Assembly: GCF_010093535.1 (NCBI RefSeq)
Contig: NW_022985213.1
Location: 218,433 to 235,463 of the forward strand
Reading direction: 5' to 3'
DNA: 17,031 nucleotides
Source: Lindgomyces ingoldianus
Taxonomy: Eukaryota; Ascomycota; Dothideomycetes; Pleosporales; Lindgomycetaceae
Positions 1 through 8,839 of this stretch are shown in pieces. The translations under genes and the position numbers were made by a program. The notes beneath the pieces were generated by a model, which worked only from the letters and a program-made list of their open reading frames with translations, was not told where the DNA came from and made no database searches. Every line of letters begins with the position of its first letter. Position 1 is the stretch's first letter.

Positions 1-136
1 ATGCTGCAAAATGCTGCAAAATGCTGCAACATGCAGCAATTTGCAGCAACATACTGTTCGAGCTTATTGCTTGTACTATGTAGCAGCTTTCGTCAAACGT
101 TCCTCCTGTCTTAACAGTAGGTGCGCATATCTGACA
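1..136 (-). repeat. Copia 3' LTR, partial (window edge)
   Basis: This stretch matches 7310-7435 and 10904-11029 almost base for base and ends in the LTR terminus CTGACA at 131-136. It contains five units of the 10-bp array (2-51). One visible difference from the other copies, TTAACAG instead of TTGACAG near 115, is a CpA-to-TpA type change read on the opposite strand. The start of the LTR (TGTTAG side) lies outside the window. Confidence 0.93.
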
Positions 137-147
137 CACCCCCTTAG
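137..147 (-). other. Polypurine tract of the copia element
   Basis: On the minus strand this reads CTAAGGGGGTG and abuts the 3' LTR, which begins TGTCAG. A purine run immediately upstream of the 3' LTR is the plus-strand priming site of LTR retrotransposons. The last codon of the polyprotein (TAA, 146-144) lies inside it, so coding sequence and tract overlap. Confidence 0.8.
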
Positions 148-1187
148 CTTGGACATGCTTTAAGCTGGTTTCTAATTGCGCAATCTTAGTATGCTTCCAG
201 GGCTTCCATTCTTGCTTTAATCTCTTCCATATCCGCTTCCTAACTAACTATCCTCTCCCTGACGTTAACTAGCTAAATTTGCTAAAGAAAGCTTAGCCAT
301 TTGCTGGCTAGAAGCGCTTTAGTAAGTCTGTCTGCAAGCATCTTGCTAGAGGGGACATAGACAACCTTAATTGTTTGTTAAGAGACTTCCTGTTAGAGCT
401 AGTAGTTATAGATGTTAATATGTTAGAGCTTAGTTTAAAGTTAAGATATCTCTTTGTTTACTAGTTAAATTGTCTGCTTGTTGTTGCACTAAATTATAAT
501 AGTTAAATTAGGCAGCTTAACCTACAGTGTGTTAAGAAGCATTCTTATAAACATAGCTTCCTTAGCAACTTAGAACTGTGCAAGTAATTCTGCTTTTGTT
601 GTTAATGTTGTAACTATATCTTATTTATTTACTTACTATATAATCTATCTGCTAAATAGTTAAATAACATAGCTATAAAAGCTCTTTCTATTTAGTGTAT
701 TGTCTGCAAATAACGCATTACTTGCTACTACAAGGTAGTCTTTTTCTCCTAATTAGAGTGCGTACGTCTGTGTTGCATGTAGGTACAGGATGACTTAATT
801 AGCTGCATCCTAATAGTTAGATGCAGGATTTGTAAGAAACTGTGTAAGGTGTAATGTAGCAAAGGTAATGTCTAGTCTTATAGTAACTGCTATAAAGAGC
901 AGAGATCTAATCTTCTGCTAATATTAATTTACTTCTAATAGAGTTGCAAAACTAGATTGCGGCATAAGTTTAATCCTACTTATAGGTGTAGCATGCTGCA
1001 GGTTCTTTCTGTTAGCTAGCCTAGCTATCTTGTTAATATATAAGGCCTATAACAGCTAAATTATTTATTGCTATTAATCTTTAATAATCTTAACTCCTAG
1101 AAACTATTATAGGGCCTTACCTCTTATTAGAGTATAGTTGTCTTGTAACTAGTCTACTACACGCTGTGCATCTACTTTAGAGCCTTT

Positions 1188-1235
1188 TTTGTACGCAACA
1201 ATAAGGTTGTCTACATAAAAGAAAACAAATATTCT
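1188..1235 (-). other. Reverse transcriptase YxDD box, mutated to YVDN
   Basis: The frame reads IFVFFYVDNLIVAY, the catalytic strand-turn-strand of copia reverse transcriptase. The second Asp (codon 1208-1206) is Asn. Loss of either Asp abolishes polymerisation in this family. Confidence 0.88.
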
Positions 1236-2939
1236 AGCTTTAGTTATGTAGTAGGGTTTATGTAGGACAGCTAAGAACCTAAGGCCTTTTAAAGTTGTTA
1301 TAAAATAGTGTTGCTAAAGTAGAGAAGAAATTTATAAGCTATATAGTGCCTTTTAAAGCTTTAGTATTATACCTAGTTTCTAATAGCCTCTTAGCATCTG
1401 CATGTAGATATTGCGGTTAATTGCTGTATATATAAACCTGTTAGTTATGTTATATTATTTAAGCTTTAAGTTAAAGTGTACAGATATTGCTATTAGCATT
1501 TAAAATAAGCGTCTTGCTAGGGTAGCAGCGTAAGTATCTTATGTAGTAATGTTTCTCTATTAATTACTATAGACTACTAGTTACGCCTTACATCTTTGCA
1601 ATCTATAGTGCTTGTTAAGCTTATAAGTGTACACCTACATATAATCTAAGATCTGCTGTCTAGCTGCCTTAATTAGCTTTATCTAGACCTCTATCTAGGA
1701 TTTTATTATCTAATAACTATCTAGGTGCGTTCTTTCTACTGCCTTAAACATTTTATGTAAAGGGTGCTTTTCTAGTTACTTTTAGGTTAATAGTAGAGGT
1801 AGCAGCTAGCTTTTATAAGGTGTCTTTCTTTTAAATAGCATTTTTATTAATGCTACTTTATTTAGCGTTTTACTACTATACTTTTCTACACTTCTAGATC
1901 TTATGCTAGCTATAAAGGCTACAGCCTATAGTATAGTCTTTAAAGACCTTATTTAGCTTAGCTTTAGTGCAGCTCTAGCTATTAACTGTATAAGCAATGC
2001 TGCAGGTAGTAGAGTATTTAAAAAAGACAGATAGTTATCTCTAATCTTCCTTTCTTAATAGTAGCCTAGTAGGTCTACTTTATTAAAATTTAATATATTA
2101 TCTATAGTGTTGTCTTTATAAAATAACTCTATCTTTAGCTAATAACTAGGTGTTAGAAGCTTAATTATTCTAATATATGTAGTAATTTCCTTTACTATGT
2201 TATGCATAAAGTTATTTATTAAGTCTTTAGGCTTACTGCTAAAAATTAAATGTTTATTAAAAATAACATTATGTGTATAAATTACTTTTACTAGCAGTAG
2301 TATTTATACGCAGTAGATGTTTAATAATTAGTACCTAACTAGATATCTAACCTACGCCTTTAAGTCTAGCCTTTATAGCTTAGATTTATTTTAATGTGTA
2401 TTATTAGTTATTATAAATGCTTTATAGCTATTAGCTTTTAGATGTATAAAGCTTAGCTTTTAAATTAACATAATAACTCTATTATTTAAAGCTACTTATG
2501 TAATAAAGATCTTATATAGTGTCTTCTAGTTATTAGCATAGTTTAGCGTCTAATTATATAGGTATACGCTAGCTCTAGTAATGTATAGCTATATGTTCTA
2601 TAGTAGGTTAGCATTTAGTTATAAAGCTTATAACTTCTTCTTATTTACACTCTCTAAGTGTTTAGCTTCTCTGTTCTAGGCTTGTGTATCTAGTGCTAAA
2701 GGCTTAACAGTTATTCTATGTAATGCTAGCTAGTGTTTTATCTTTAGTTTTACTGTTATAATCTTATTATTAGCTTTAATAACTTTTATAGTAATATTAT
2801 AATAATTTGTTAAAAAGAGCATAAAGATTATAAAAGCTTTAATAATTAATTTAGTAAGCTTATTATTCTTAAAGTAGAGGTTCTACTAAAGGCTAGAATA
2901 CTTATTAGTAATTAGTATTTAACTCTACTCTTTTATAAT

Positions 2940-3149
2940 GCTTTATAGTTTATATGCATAGAAATTAATTAACAGTCTTTTACTAAGTCTACTATTGCTA
3001 ATTTATAGTGCGCAGCTAATTTATTATTATATCTTAGCTCTACTACATAAGTTACATTAGACTATTATAATTCTTTTAATTTACACCCCCTTAGCTTACT
3101 ATATAAAGTGTTAAAGTGTAGCTAGTCTAGGGTGTTCTAAACGCTTATG
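2940..3149 (-). other. Copia integrase N-terminal and core start, mutated
   Basis: Read in the polyprotein frame, 3149 onward gives H-K-R-L-E-H-P, the HHCC zinc-binding motif (normally HRRLGHP). A Cys pair follows (CNLCSRAK). The core begins LLINFYAYK, where an acidic catalytic residue is expected in place of the Asn (residue 642), and continues ILITNKYSS, where TDRYSG is typical. Confidence 0.72.
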
Positions 3150-3581
3150 CTATAGCTCTACTAATGCCTTTTATAGACTATATTTAGTTCTTGTGTTAAT
3201 TATATGCGTATAATATAAGCCCTTCTATAGTAGATAGTACTCTAACACTTATTAGCTATAGATCTCTGTAAGATTTCTAATTATTATCCTATCTAAGGCC
3301 TTTAAAGCAGTTAGCTCTGCTTATGTGTTCTACTAGATTCCTTTCTGTTGCAGTAGGCAAAATAAGACTAGGTTGCACAGCAGGTCTAGGCATAGTGCAA
3401 CGTTATGTAGTACAAGACTATATGCTTAACTATGTATTCTATGCTTACTTTTTAAGCTTAGTGTAATTAATCTATAGCTTTAAATCTATACGCAAGAGTT
3501 TCTAGACTAGATAAAGTCTTTTAGTGTTAGTAGATAATAGTTATAAATTTAATTAAAATTATTTATAATATAGCATATTAA

Positions 3582-3590
3582 GCTTAAGTT
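3582..3590 (-). other. Copia protease active site, mutated
   Basis: The sequence RELFIL followed by Asn-Leu-Ser and then LICYIINNF aligns with the copia aspartic protease motif, where Asp-Ser-Gly is expected. The catalytic Asp codon reads AAC, the Ser codon is Leu and the Gly codon is Ser. All three are single transitions. Confidence 0.72.
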
Positions 3591-3878
3591 AAGGATAAAT
3601 AATTCTCTTAGTAGATATTTATTCTAGTTTAAATTAACTATAGCTAGCAATGCAGCTGCCTTAATTTTTAATACTTTCTAGCCTTTAAGTTAGTCTTTTT
3701 GTATCTCTAGTGTAAGTGTATGTAAACTTTTTAAAGTTAGTATCTTTAAATTATGTCTACGCTGCCCTCTAAGTAGGCTTTAAAATTCTAAGTTGTGCTT
3801 ACGCTTTAATGCTATAAGCTTTTTAACTCTTTTATTTAGCATCTACTAGTCTAGTGCTCTGTCTAGATATACATAGAA

Positions 3879-3917
3879 GTAGTCCTTTAGTGCATAGATG
3901 TGTCTATATGTAGGACA
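3879..3917 (-). other. Degenerate Gag zinc knuckle
   Basis: The minus-strand frame reads C-P-T-Y-R-H-I-Y-A-L-K-D-Y. This fits a CX2CX3HX4C knuckle in which the second Cys, the His and the last Cys have all become Tyr (TGT or CAT to TAT). The preceding residues KxxAKIEGTK and the following FYVY match the usual fungal copia context. The knuckle binds the RNA genome in active elements. Confidence 0.7.
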
Positions 3918-4559
3918 TTTAGTGCCTTCTATTTTAGCAGGTTTTTAGCTTAAAAATAACTTCTTATTATCTTCTTAATAATGTTAATGTTAAAGTCTAC
4001 TTTATTTTCTTAATATTATAACTTCTGCACTACAGGTGTCTCTATTTATGCCTTAGGTAGTTTTTCTACTTTTAGTAAAATATAATAAGTTATCTATTAT
4101 AAAGGTAGCTTTATAGTTTTTTCTACATATTAGATAATTTAATATTATATGTTCTTAAAAGCGCTTTATTATTTCTTTTTAATTTATGTTTAGTGTAAAC
4201 TGTCTACTTTCCTAAAAAGTTATAGACTAATAAGAGGTAACTTTATTTATAGTAGTTAGAAAGTTCTTTGTAATAGCATTAAACTACATTATTTTTAGAA
4301 CATTTTGTGTCTCTGCTTCTGTAGCAGCGTAATTATACTCTGCTAGCTACAGGTCCTGTATGCTTGTGTTTCTTAGCAGCTTTAAAAATATATTATATTA
4401 GTTGCGCACATATTCTTGTTTAAATTAGTTATTAACACCTACTATAGCTTTAAGGTTTGTAATCCACTGTCTAAGTAGTTAATCTAGGGAACAGCATGTA
4501 CGCTGCAGATGCAGGCTAACTGTTAACTAGATAAAGATAATAATCTATTAAAAGCTTAA

Positions 4560-4889
4560 TTACTCTTTTTTATAATTATGTCTGTTACTTTTGTACTTGT
4601 TAGCCTTAATCTTGTAGTATTTAATAGCTTCTTTAAAGGCTCTAACACTGCTTGTTAATAGCTTATTCAGGTGCGTAGGCGTTTTAACGTTAGAGGCTGG
4701 TGAAAACTCAGCTATTAGCGGCATCTCTAGAGCTCTTGGTTTGGAGATCATTTGGATGGTCAACTTAGGATCCACTTGCGGCCAGATGCTGTGCGCTACA
4801 CATCTCAATTGCAGCTGCATCATCCAGGCTCTGTAGTCGGTGTGGTCTCGAAGGACGACTGTCGCGTCTTGAGGAGGCTGGGTGGCCAT
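4560..4889 (-). CDS. Gag N-terminal fragment, 109 codons still open
   Basis: This is the only stretch of the copia polyprotein without stops. It begins MATQPPQDATVVLRDHTDYR and has the Trp-containing helix typical of copia Gag N-termini (YRAWMMQLQ). The stop at 4560-4562 is the first premature stop of the frame, not a natural end. The first 65 or so codons keep CpG and CpA sites and balanced base composition, while everything below about 4680 is TA-rich. A product, if expressed, would be a truncated capsid fragment without the zinc knuckle. It is annotated separately because it marks the mutation boundary. There is no evidence of function. Confidence 0.6.
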   Translation of the reverse strand: MATQPPQDATVVLRDHTDYRAWMMQLQLRCVAHSIWPQVDPKLTIQMISKPRALEMPLIAEFSPASNVKTPTHLNKLLTSSVRAFKEAIKYYKIKANKYKSNRHNYKKE

Positions 4890-4921
4890 TTTGTATTGAT
4901 GGAGGCACTGAGACTCTTAAT

Positions 4922-5080
4922 TGTTAGATTAAAGCACTGTTTCTAGGCTTCCTGAGATAAATAATAGGTTTGGATATGATGTATAGGATGATGATTGATT
5001 GTGTTGATTTATTAATCCTTTTTCTGCTCTACTCGTGTTGCTCGGCTTTTGTTTTTCCGATCCGAGTCCCTCGCGCACTA
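4922..5080 (-). repeat. Copia 5' LTR, left fragment
   Basis: This matches 10670-10844 of the solo LTR, starting TGTTAGATTAAAGC and running to the TA at 5079-5080, where a Fot1-type element is inserted. It is about 10 bp shorter than the solo copy within a GATTGATT-rich stretch. Several TGA or TGG triplets of the solo copy are TAA or TAG here, as RIP would produce. Together with 7195-7435 it makes a 400-bp LTR. Confidence 0.92.
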
Positions 5081-5121
5081 CTAAATTTTATCAGCCGACG
5101 CACGGTCTTGCCTGACGCACG
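5081..5121 (+). repeat. Fot1-type element, left TIR
   Basis: It begins CTAAATTTTATCAGCCGACG and pairs with the reverse complement of 7152-7192 with about three mismatches, mostly transitions. It holds two direct copies of GACGCACGG (5097-5105 and 5114-5122), 17 bp apart, possible transposase-binding sites. Confidence 0.9.
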
Positions 5122-5240
5122 GAATTTGCCGTACAGCGGCACCGCGACTTGAAGCTCTAGGGCAACATATAAATAGAATATAGGCCTGGTTTTTTAGTGG
5201 ATTAGGAAGCTAATTACGGCGATTAATTTAAGGCTACTAG

Positions 5241-7103
5241 CTAGTCGCGGAAGCGTGCAGGAAGCTTAATAGCTCTGCCTCTGCAATTTTGCTCGCATGG
5301 TGGCCCTACCACTTTAATAATTAATTAATCCTTAACCACTTGCTCTAGCCTACTAGCTATAGGCTGTGTAGTCTTCCTAGCCTTCCTAGAAGTTTTAATG
5401 TTGCTTTAGAGTTAGTAGTTAGCCTCTTTAGCTAGTTGCTTTTCTTCCTTTTAAAGCCTCTTTTCCTTAGCCTTTTGTAGTTAAGCGTCCTTAGTAGCTG
5501 CCCTTATATGCTTTCTCTTCTTAGCTATACAAGCTTTCTTACGCTTCTTAGCCTCTTTACGCCTAGTCTCTTTATCTTTTTGTTAACGTAAGAGCTCTGC
5601 AGTAGCTTTCTTCTTAACTTGTTAATTACATGCTTATTAAACCTTCCTAGGACTATAGAATACAGCCCTACTGTAGTACTGCTTAGGAGCTATAAGTAGA
5701 AAAGGTTTACTACACTTCTGCTTCTTCTTCTTATTAACTAGAGCTTTTGTAAGGCCCTAATTCTCTATCTAGAGAGTTATAACCTGCATTAAGAGACTGT
5801 GTATAGTATTACTAAGCTGCTTAGCCTGCTAGTTAGAGATATTACTAACTACTTTATGTAGAAGCTTGTCTATGTGTCTCTAATCTTAAGCAGTAAGAGC
5901 TAACTAAGAGCTCTTACTAGAAGAAAGTCTACTAGTACTAGTAGTACTAAATTAAGTAAAGACTCTCTTAGAGTTAAACAGCGCTAGGCCACAGGCCTTA
6001 AAGCTAGAGATTATATTCTTTTTAGTAAATAAGGTCTGCTAGGCTTTGTTAAACAGGCAAAAGAAGTCTTACTTTATAATAGCTGTAAACCCTATTAATT
6101 TATACATAAAACTAGCTAGTTTGTCTAAATAAGCTGTTACTAGTAGCTTAAACAGGCTAACATTAAGAGGCTGTAGCGTATAGGTTAAATAAAGTGGATA
6201 GACAGCTAGCAAAATCCTGTTCTAGTTGCAGTAGTTAATAAACTTTATAGAGATGTAAGATCTATAGCTATCTAGGATTAATAGCCTATACGCCTAACAA
6301 GCTTTCTTCTTTGTCTATTTATTAAACAGCTGTTTAAGCTAGCGCAGGCCTAAATTATTGTTTGTCTAGCTACTAGGAGATAAGGCAAAGAAGCACTTAT
6401 GTACTGCTAGGTTAAAATCCTGTAACCAGCTATCTTAGATGTTACCAGTGCTAGCTTAGTAGATAAGGCCTGGAGAGAGCGCAGAGCTGTTAGCGCAGAT
6501 ACAAGCTATACAGGTTATCCACTCACAATTGCCGTCCTGTATAGCTTGCTTAAGGCCACCTTCTTTATATCTCTGCCTAGAGAAGATCTGCTTTGTTCTT
6601 AATAGTACACTAATAAGAAAGCCTTTCTTATCCATATTGTACATATGCCGTGGCTCTATCTTGTACTCCTAAATCTTCTGCCGTAGTAGCTTAAAATAGA
6701 GCTTATATTTAAAGGCTGAATCAGCTCGCTTCCTATCTTAATCTAGGCCAAAGGTCTAGTAGGTAACTAGGGAGATTTGATGCCGTTAAAGGAAGCGATC
6801 AGGCCAGACTTTCCCCACTTCTCTACTGCAGAGTTCTGAAGCGAAATTGCGTAGCCATTGCCTTGTAGGTGGTAGGCCACGCTCACAAAGCCGCTTAATA
6901 TACTTTGTAAGCTCCTTCTCTTGTTGCTCATTAAGTAGTCGTTAGTTTTTGTACTGCTCTGCACAGGAGCCCTAGACGCCTCGCCAACGCTTTAATAGCC
7001 TAGTCCTTTTAACACCATACTTTTTAGCTATCGTGGTGATATTAATCGATTCTCCTGGTTCCAGCGATTTCAAATATGCCAGCGCGTCCTCAATACGGTC
7101 CAT
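5241..7103 (-). pseudogene. Fot1/pogo-type DDE transposase pseudogene (620 codons)
   Basis: The start ATG is at 7103, giving MDRIEDALAYLKSLEPGESI, a psq-type helix-turn-helix (residues 1-45) that includes ITTIAKKYGVKRTRL. A CENP-B/Tc5-type DNA-binding domain follows (about 65-115, KELTKYIKRLCERGLPPTRQ). The DDE core begins at MYNMDKKGF with Asp158, the second Asp is at 278 (LILDSYRSY, normally DGHxSH), and the third position is Asn314 (TLQPLNVSLFK). The 36-residue step fits DD35D, but the third Asp is lost. The C-terminal part is rich in Lys and Glu, probably a coiled coil, and ends LPARFRD before TAG at 5243-5241. Start, 6644, 6320 and the end are all in one frame. Premature TAG/TAA codons are frequent. 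The active protein would cut and paste the element; this one cannot. Confidence 0.9.
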
Positions 7104-7151
7104 ATTGGTGGAGTTGCAATAATGTCGAAAATCGGCAAAATCCGGTGTGTG

Positions 7152-7192
7152 CGTGCGTCAGGCGAGACCGTGCGTCAGCTGATTAAATTTAG
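7152..7192 (-). repeat. Fot1-type element, right TIR
   Basis: The reverse complement begins CTAAATTTAATCAGCTGACG and mirrors the left TIR. It carries the same doubled GACGCACG motif. It is followed by the duplicated TA (7193-7194) and then resumes LTR sequence (GCCCTATGCGCG). Confidence 0.9.
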
Positions 7193-7435
7193 TAGCCCTA
7201 TGCGCGACCAGCTTGCAACATGCTGCAATTTGCTGCAAAATGCTGCAAAAGGCTGTAACATGCTGCAATTTGCTGCAATTTGCTGCAACATGCCGCAATT
7301 TGCTGCAACATGCTGCAAAATGCTGCAACATGCAGCAATTTGCAGCAACATACTGTTCGAGCTTATTGCTCGTACTATGTAGCAGCTTTCGTCAAACGTT
7401 CCTCCTGTCTTGACAGTAGGTGCGCATATCTGACA
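7193..7435 (-). repeat. Copia 5' LTR, right fragment
   Basis: After the duplicated TA (7193-7194) the LTR resumes with GCCCTATGCGCGACC and runs through the 10-bp array to the terminus CTGACA at 7430-7435. It matches 10845-11029. On the minus strand this is the start of the element, so the array lies early in the LTR, in the presumptive promoter half. It is GC-rich and little mutated. Confidence 0.92.
7221..7350 (+). repeat. 10-bp tandem array in the copia LTR (13 units)
   Basis: There are thirteen units of TGCTGCAANN, with NN being CA, TT or AA. The last two units read TGCAGCAA. The same array has 8 units in the solo LTR (10864-10943) and at least 5 in the 3' LTR (2-51). The five extra units minus the roughly 10-bp deletion near 4990 account for the 400 versus 360 bp LTR lengths. 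Because TTGCTGCAA and TTGCAGCAA are inverted versions of each other, the array can also form short hairpins. Confidence 0.9.
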
Positions 7436-8720
7436 CCTATATATCTTCTTTAAAAGAGTAAAATAACCTACATTAAGTAGCTGTAAAAAGTGTAATAAGT
7501 AAAAAAGCATATAAATAGTAATAATTTTATTCTTTTTATAGTATTACTAAAAATAAAGTAAGTTATAGCTTTTATAGCTATTAATAACTAGTAGACAGTA
7601 GTGTATTAGCGCAGGCAAGACAATGGGTCTGAATGCGGTGGGAATCTACTCAGAGGCATATAGGAGTGCGTGGAGACTCTGAACCTGGGAATGCTATTAA
7701 CACCTATAGGCCTTGTACAAAAGGATATTAGAAAACTACTAAGCTAGCTACAGGGGCGAGGTGCGACTAAATACATAAGGGAATAAGGGTACAGTAGAGG
7801 GCAGGGCAGAGTCAGGGCCAGGTCGAGGTCGGGGCCGATACAGGGACCCTTCGGATAGGTTCCGGGCAACCCGAGATGGAACAAGAATCGTTACAAGTAG
7901 CTGCTAATAGTACACTTTTTTATATGCATATTAAAGTGCTTTAACTAGTCTAAACTAAGCTAATTAGTAGTGTAGCTGCGCTTAAAGAGTATAATAACTT
8001 AATTTTAAAGTAGATTTTTTTATACTAGTTTAAAAAGTAATTGCTACCTTAGAAGATAATAAAAAGTAGAATAGCCTACTTTTTAGCATTAATGCTCTAG
8101 ATAGCTGTTGTTTACTTCTAGTTACCTAGCTAGACTACTTTCAGCTGTTCTTATTTCTCTAAACTTATAATAACTGCTCTAGTAGATATCTAGCCTATTA
8201 TAAACCTTATTTTATTAAAGTTATACATATTATTGTTTTAGATGCTATACTTCGCTTTAATATTTTTTATAAAGTTAAACTAGCTTTAAATTACTATAAG
8301 ATTTTTATAAAAAGCTTTTTTATAGTTGTACTTACGCTTAAACTTTACTTTAAGCTCTAAGTAGCACTTACTAAACATATTAGTCTAGTTTATGCTAATA
8401 TAGCCTATATTATACTTAGCATATAAAGAATTAGCTATATTAGCTATAGCTGCTAGCTAGAGAGGAAATCCTTGCGCATCTAGCTTAAGTATATGCTAAA
8501 TAATTACCTACTCTTTATTATTATCTAGCTTTTATAAGTTAGCTATATAATTAGCTTAAAAAGGTTATCTAGTGTGTTAGTTACTTATTATCTTTTAAAA
8601 AACTCTATAAATCGCTGCAGCATGTTGCTTAAAAAATGTTACATTTTATTTAAATGCTTAAAGTGTAAGCTGTATTTAACATTTCTTTAACATGTCTAAG
8701 TAGTGTTATTAGAAATGCAT
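7436..8720 (-). pseudogene. pogo-2 transposase pseudogene, 5' part, split by a solo LTR
   Basis: The start ATG (8720-8718) matches the start of the full-length copy at 12726. In the frame near 8230-8260 the first DDE motif reads MYNFNK, so the first catalytic Asp is Asn. The segment with the third motif (LLNVG, near 7460-7470) is also Asn. Solo LTR sequence with its 5-bp duplication interrupts the frame. The C-terminal zinc-knuckle part is missing because of the copia insertion. In-frame TAG/TAA codons are numerous. Confidence 0.82.
7602..7895 (-). repeat. Solo LTR of the LTR-B family (294 bp)
   Basis: It begins TGTATTAGCGCAGGCAAG, ends GAATCGTTACA and is flanked by AGTAG at 7597-7601 and 7896-7900. 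Removing the LTR and one AGTAG restores the pogo-2 reading (CAGACAGTAGCTGCTAA, compare the reverse complement of 13540-13560). Its reverse complement matches 8840-9210 and 10626-11361, but it lacks their 77-bp internal duplication. It is GC-rich (CCAGGTCGAGGTCGGGGCCG) and hardly mutated, unlike the copies to the right. A solo LTR arises by recombination between the two LTRs of a full element. Confidence 0.92.
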
Positions 8721-8802
8721 TATTGTAGAAAAAGTAGTGTAGTAAGGTCTTTGTAAAGTAAGTAACTTAGGTGTGTAAGCAACTTGCATGTAAAGTACGT
8801 TA

Positions 8803-8839
8803 GTTTCTAAGTAAACATTAAAAAAATTAAGTTTACTAT
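8803..8839. other. AT-rich spacer between pogo-2 copy 1 and LTR-B
   Basis: A 37-bp AT-rich stretch ending in ACTAT (8835-8839), the left target duplication of LTR-B. No feature is visible. It joins 11367 onward in the pre-insertion sequence. Confidence 0.8.

Larger units (their letters stand above)
144..4889 (-). pseudogene. Copia Gag-Pol polyprotein pseudogene (about 1581 codons)
   Basis: The frame runs from ATG at 4889 (context ACAAAATGG) to TAA at 144-146. Recognisable parts in order: an intact Gag N-terminus (residues 1-109); a zinc knuckle (325-337) with three ligands now Tyr; a protease site where Asp-Ser-Gly reads Asn-Leu-Ser (434-436); the integrase zinc-binding His motif near 581; an integrase core motif with its Asp as Asn (642); the reverse-transcriptase motif YVDD as YVDN (1225-1228); RNase H around residues 1340-1470, including TKAELLAQ. 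All of these fall in one frame relative to 4889, so there is no net indel over 4.7 kb. Dozens of in-frame TAG/TAA codons sit where Gln or Trp is expected. The family normally supplies capsid, protease, integrase and reverse transcriptase for cytoplasmic virus-like particles. This copy cannot. One mutated polyprotein is by far the best reading. Confidence 0.92.
5081..7192 (-). mobile_element. Fot1/pogo-type DNA transposon (2112 bp) inside the copia LTR
   Basis: The element is bounded by inverted repeats of about 41 bp and by a duplicated TA (5079-5080 and 7193-7194). The empty site exists in the solo LTR near 10843-10850 as GCGCACTAGCCC, so the insertion point is exact. It carries one transposase pseudogene (5241-7103, minus). 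TA target duplication, about 2-kb size and a psq/CENP-B/DDE transposase place it in the Tc1/mariner superfamily, pogo-Fot1 group. The TIRs and the N-terminal part of the gene are much less mutated than the C-terminal half. Confidence 0.93.
1..7435 (-). mobile_element. Ty1/copia LTR retrotransposon, RIP-degraded, 3' LTR cut by window start
   Basis: The element reads on the minus strand: 5' LTR (7435 to 4922, interrupted), a 32-nt leader, a Gag-Pol frame (4889-144), a polypurine tract (147-137) and a partial 3' LTR (136-1). Both LTRs end in the inverted pair TGT(T/C)AG...CTGACA and share a 10-bp tandem array. Gag, protease, integrase, reverse transcriptase and RNase H come in that order, with integrase before reverse transcriptase, which defines the copia superfamily. 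It inserted into a pogo-2 copy that continues at 7436. The expected 5-bp target duplication would be CCTAT (7436-7440), with its partner outside the window. A Fot1-type transposon lies in the 5' LTR. Without that insertion the internal part is 4785 bp, an ordinary length for copia. It is certainly non-functional. Confidence 0.93.
7436..8800 (-). mobile_element. pogo-2 copy 1, truncated on its 3' side by the copia element
   Basis: Read on the minus strand, 8800 begins the TIR (ACGTACTTTACATGCAAG, with TA at 8801-8802), and the sequence then follows the full-length copy at 12645-14510 base by base. It stops at 7436, where the copia 5' LTR begins. The matching point in the full copy is near 13705-13714. 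A solo LTR splits it at 7602-7895. The missing C-terminal third should lie beyond the left edge of the window, on the far side of the copia element. Confidence 0.88.

Noticed and set aside
4970..5152. 60-codon plus-strand open frame
   Set aside because: It runs from copia LTR into the Fot1 TIR, two unrelated elements.
6767..6964. 65-codon minus-strand open frame
   Set aside because: It is out of frame with the transposase. The in-frame translation of the same bases gives the CENP-B-like domain, so this is a shadow frame.
7122..7510. Open frames on both strands across the 10-bp array
   Set aside because: A 10-bp repeat lacking stop codons gives open frames in several phases. The predicted Cys/Leu/Gln-rich peptides are translations of the array, and the span crosses the Fot1 TIR, LTR and pogo-2 borders.
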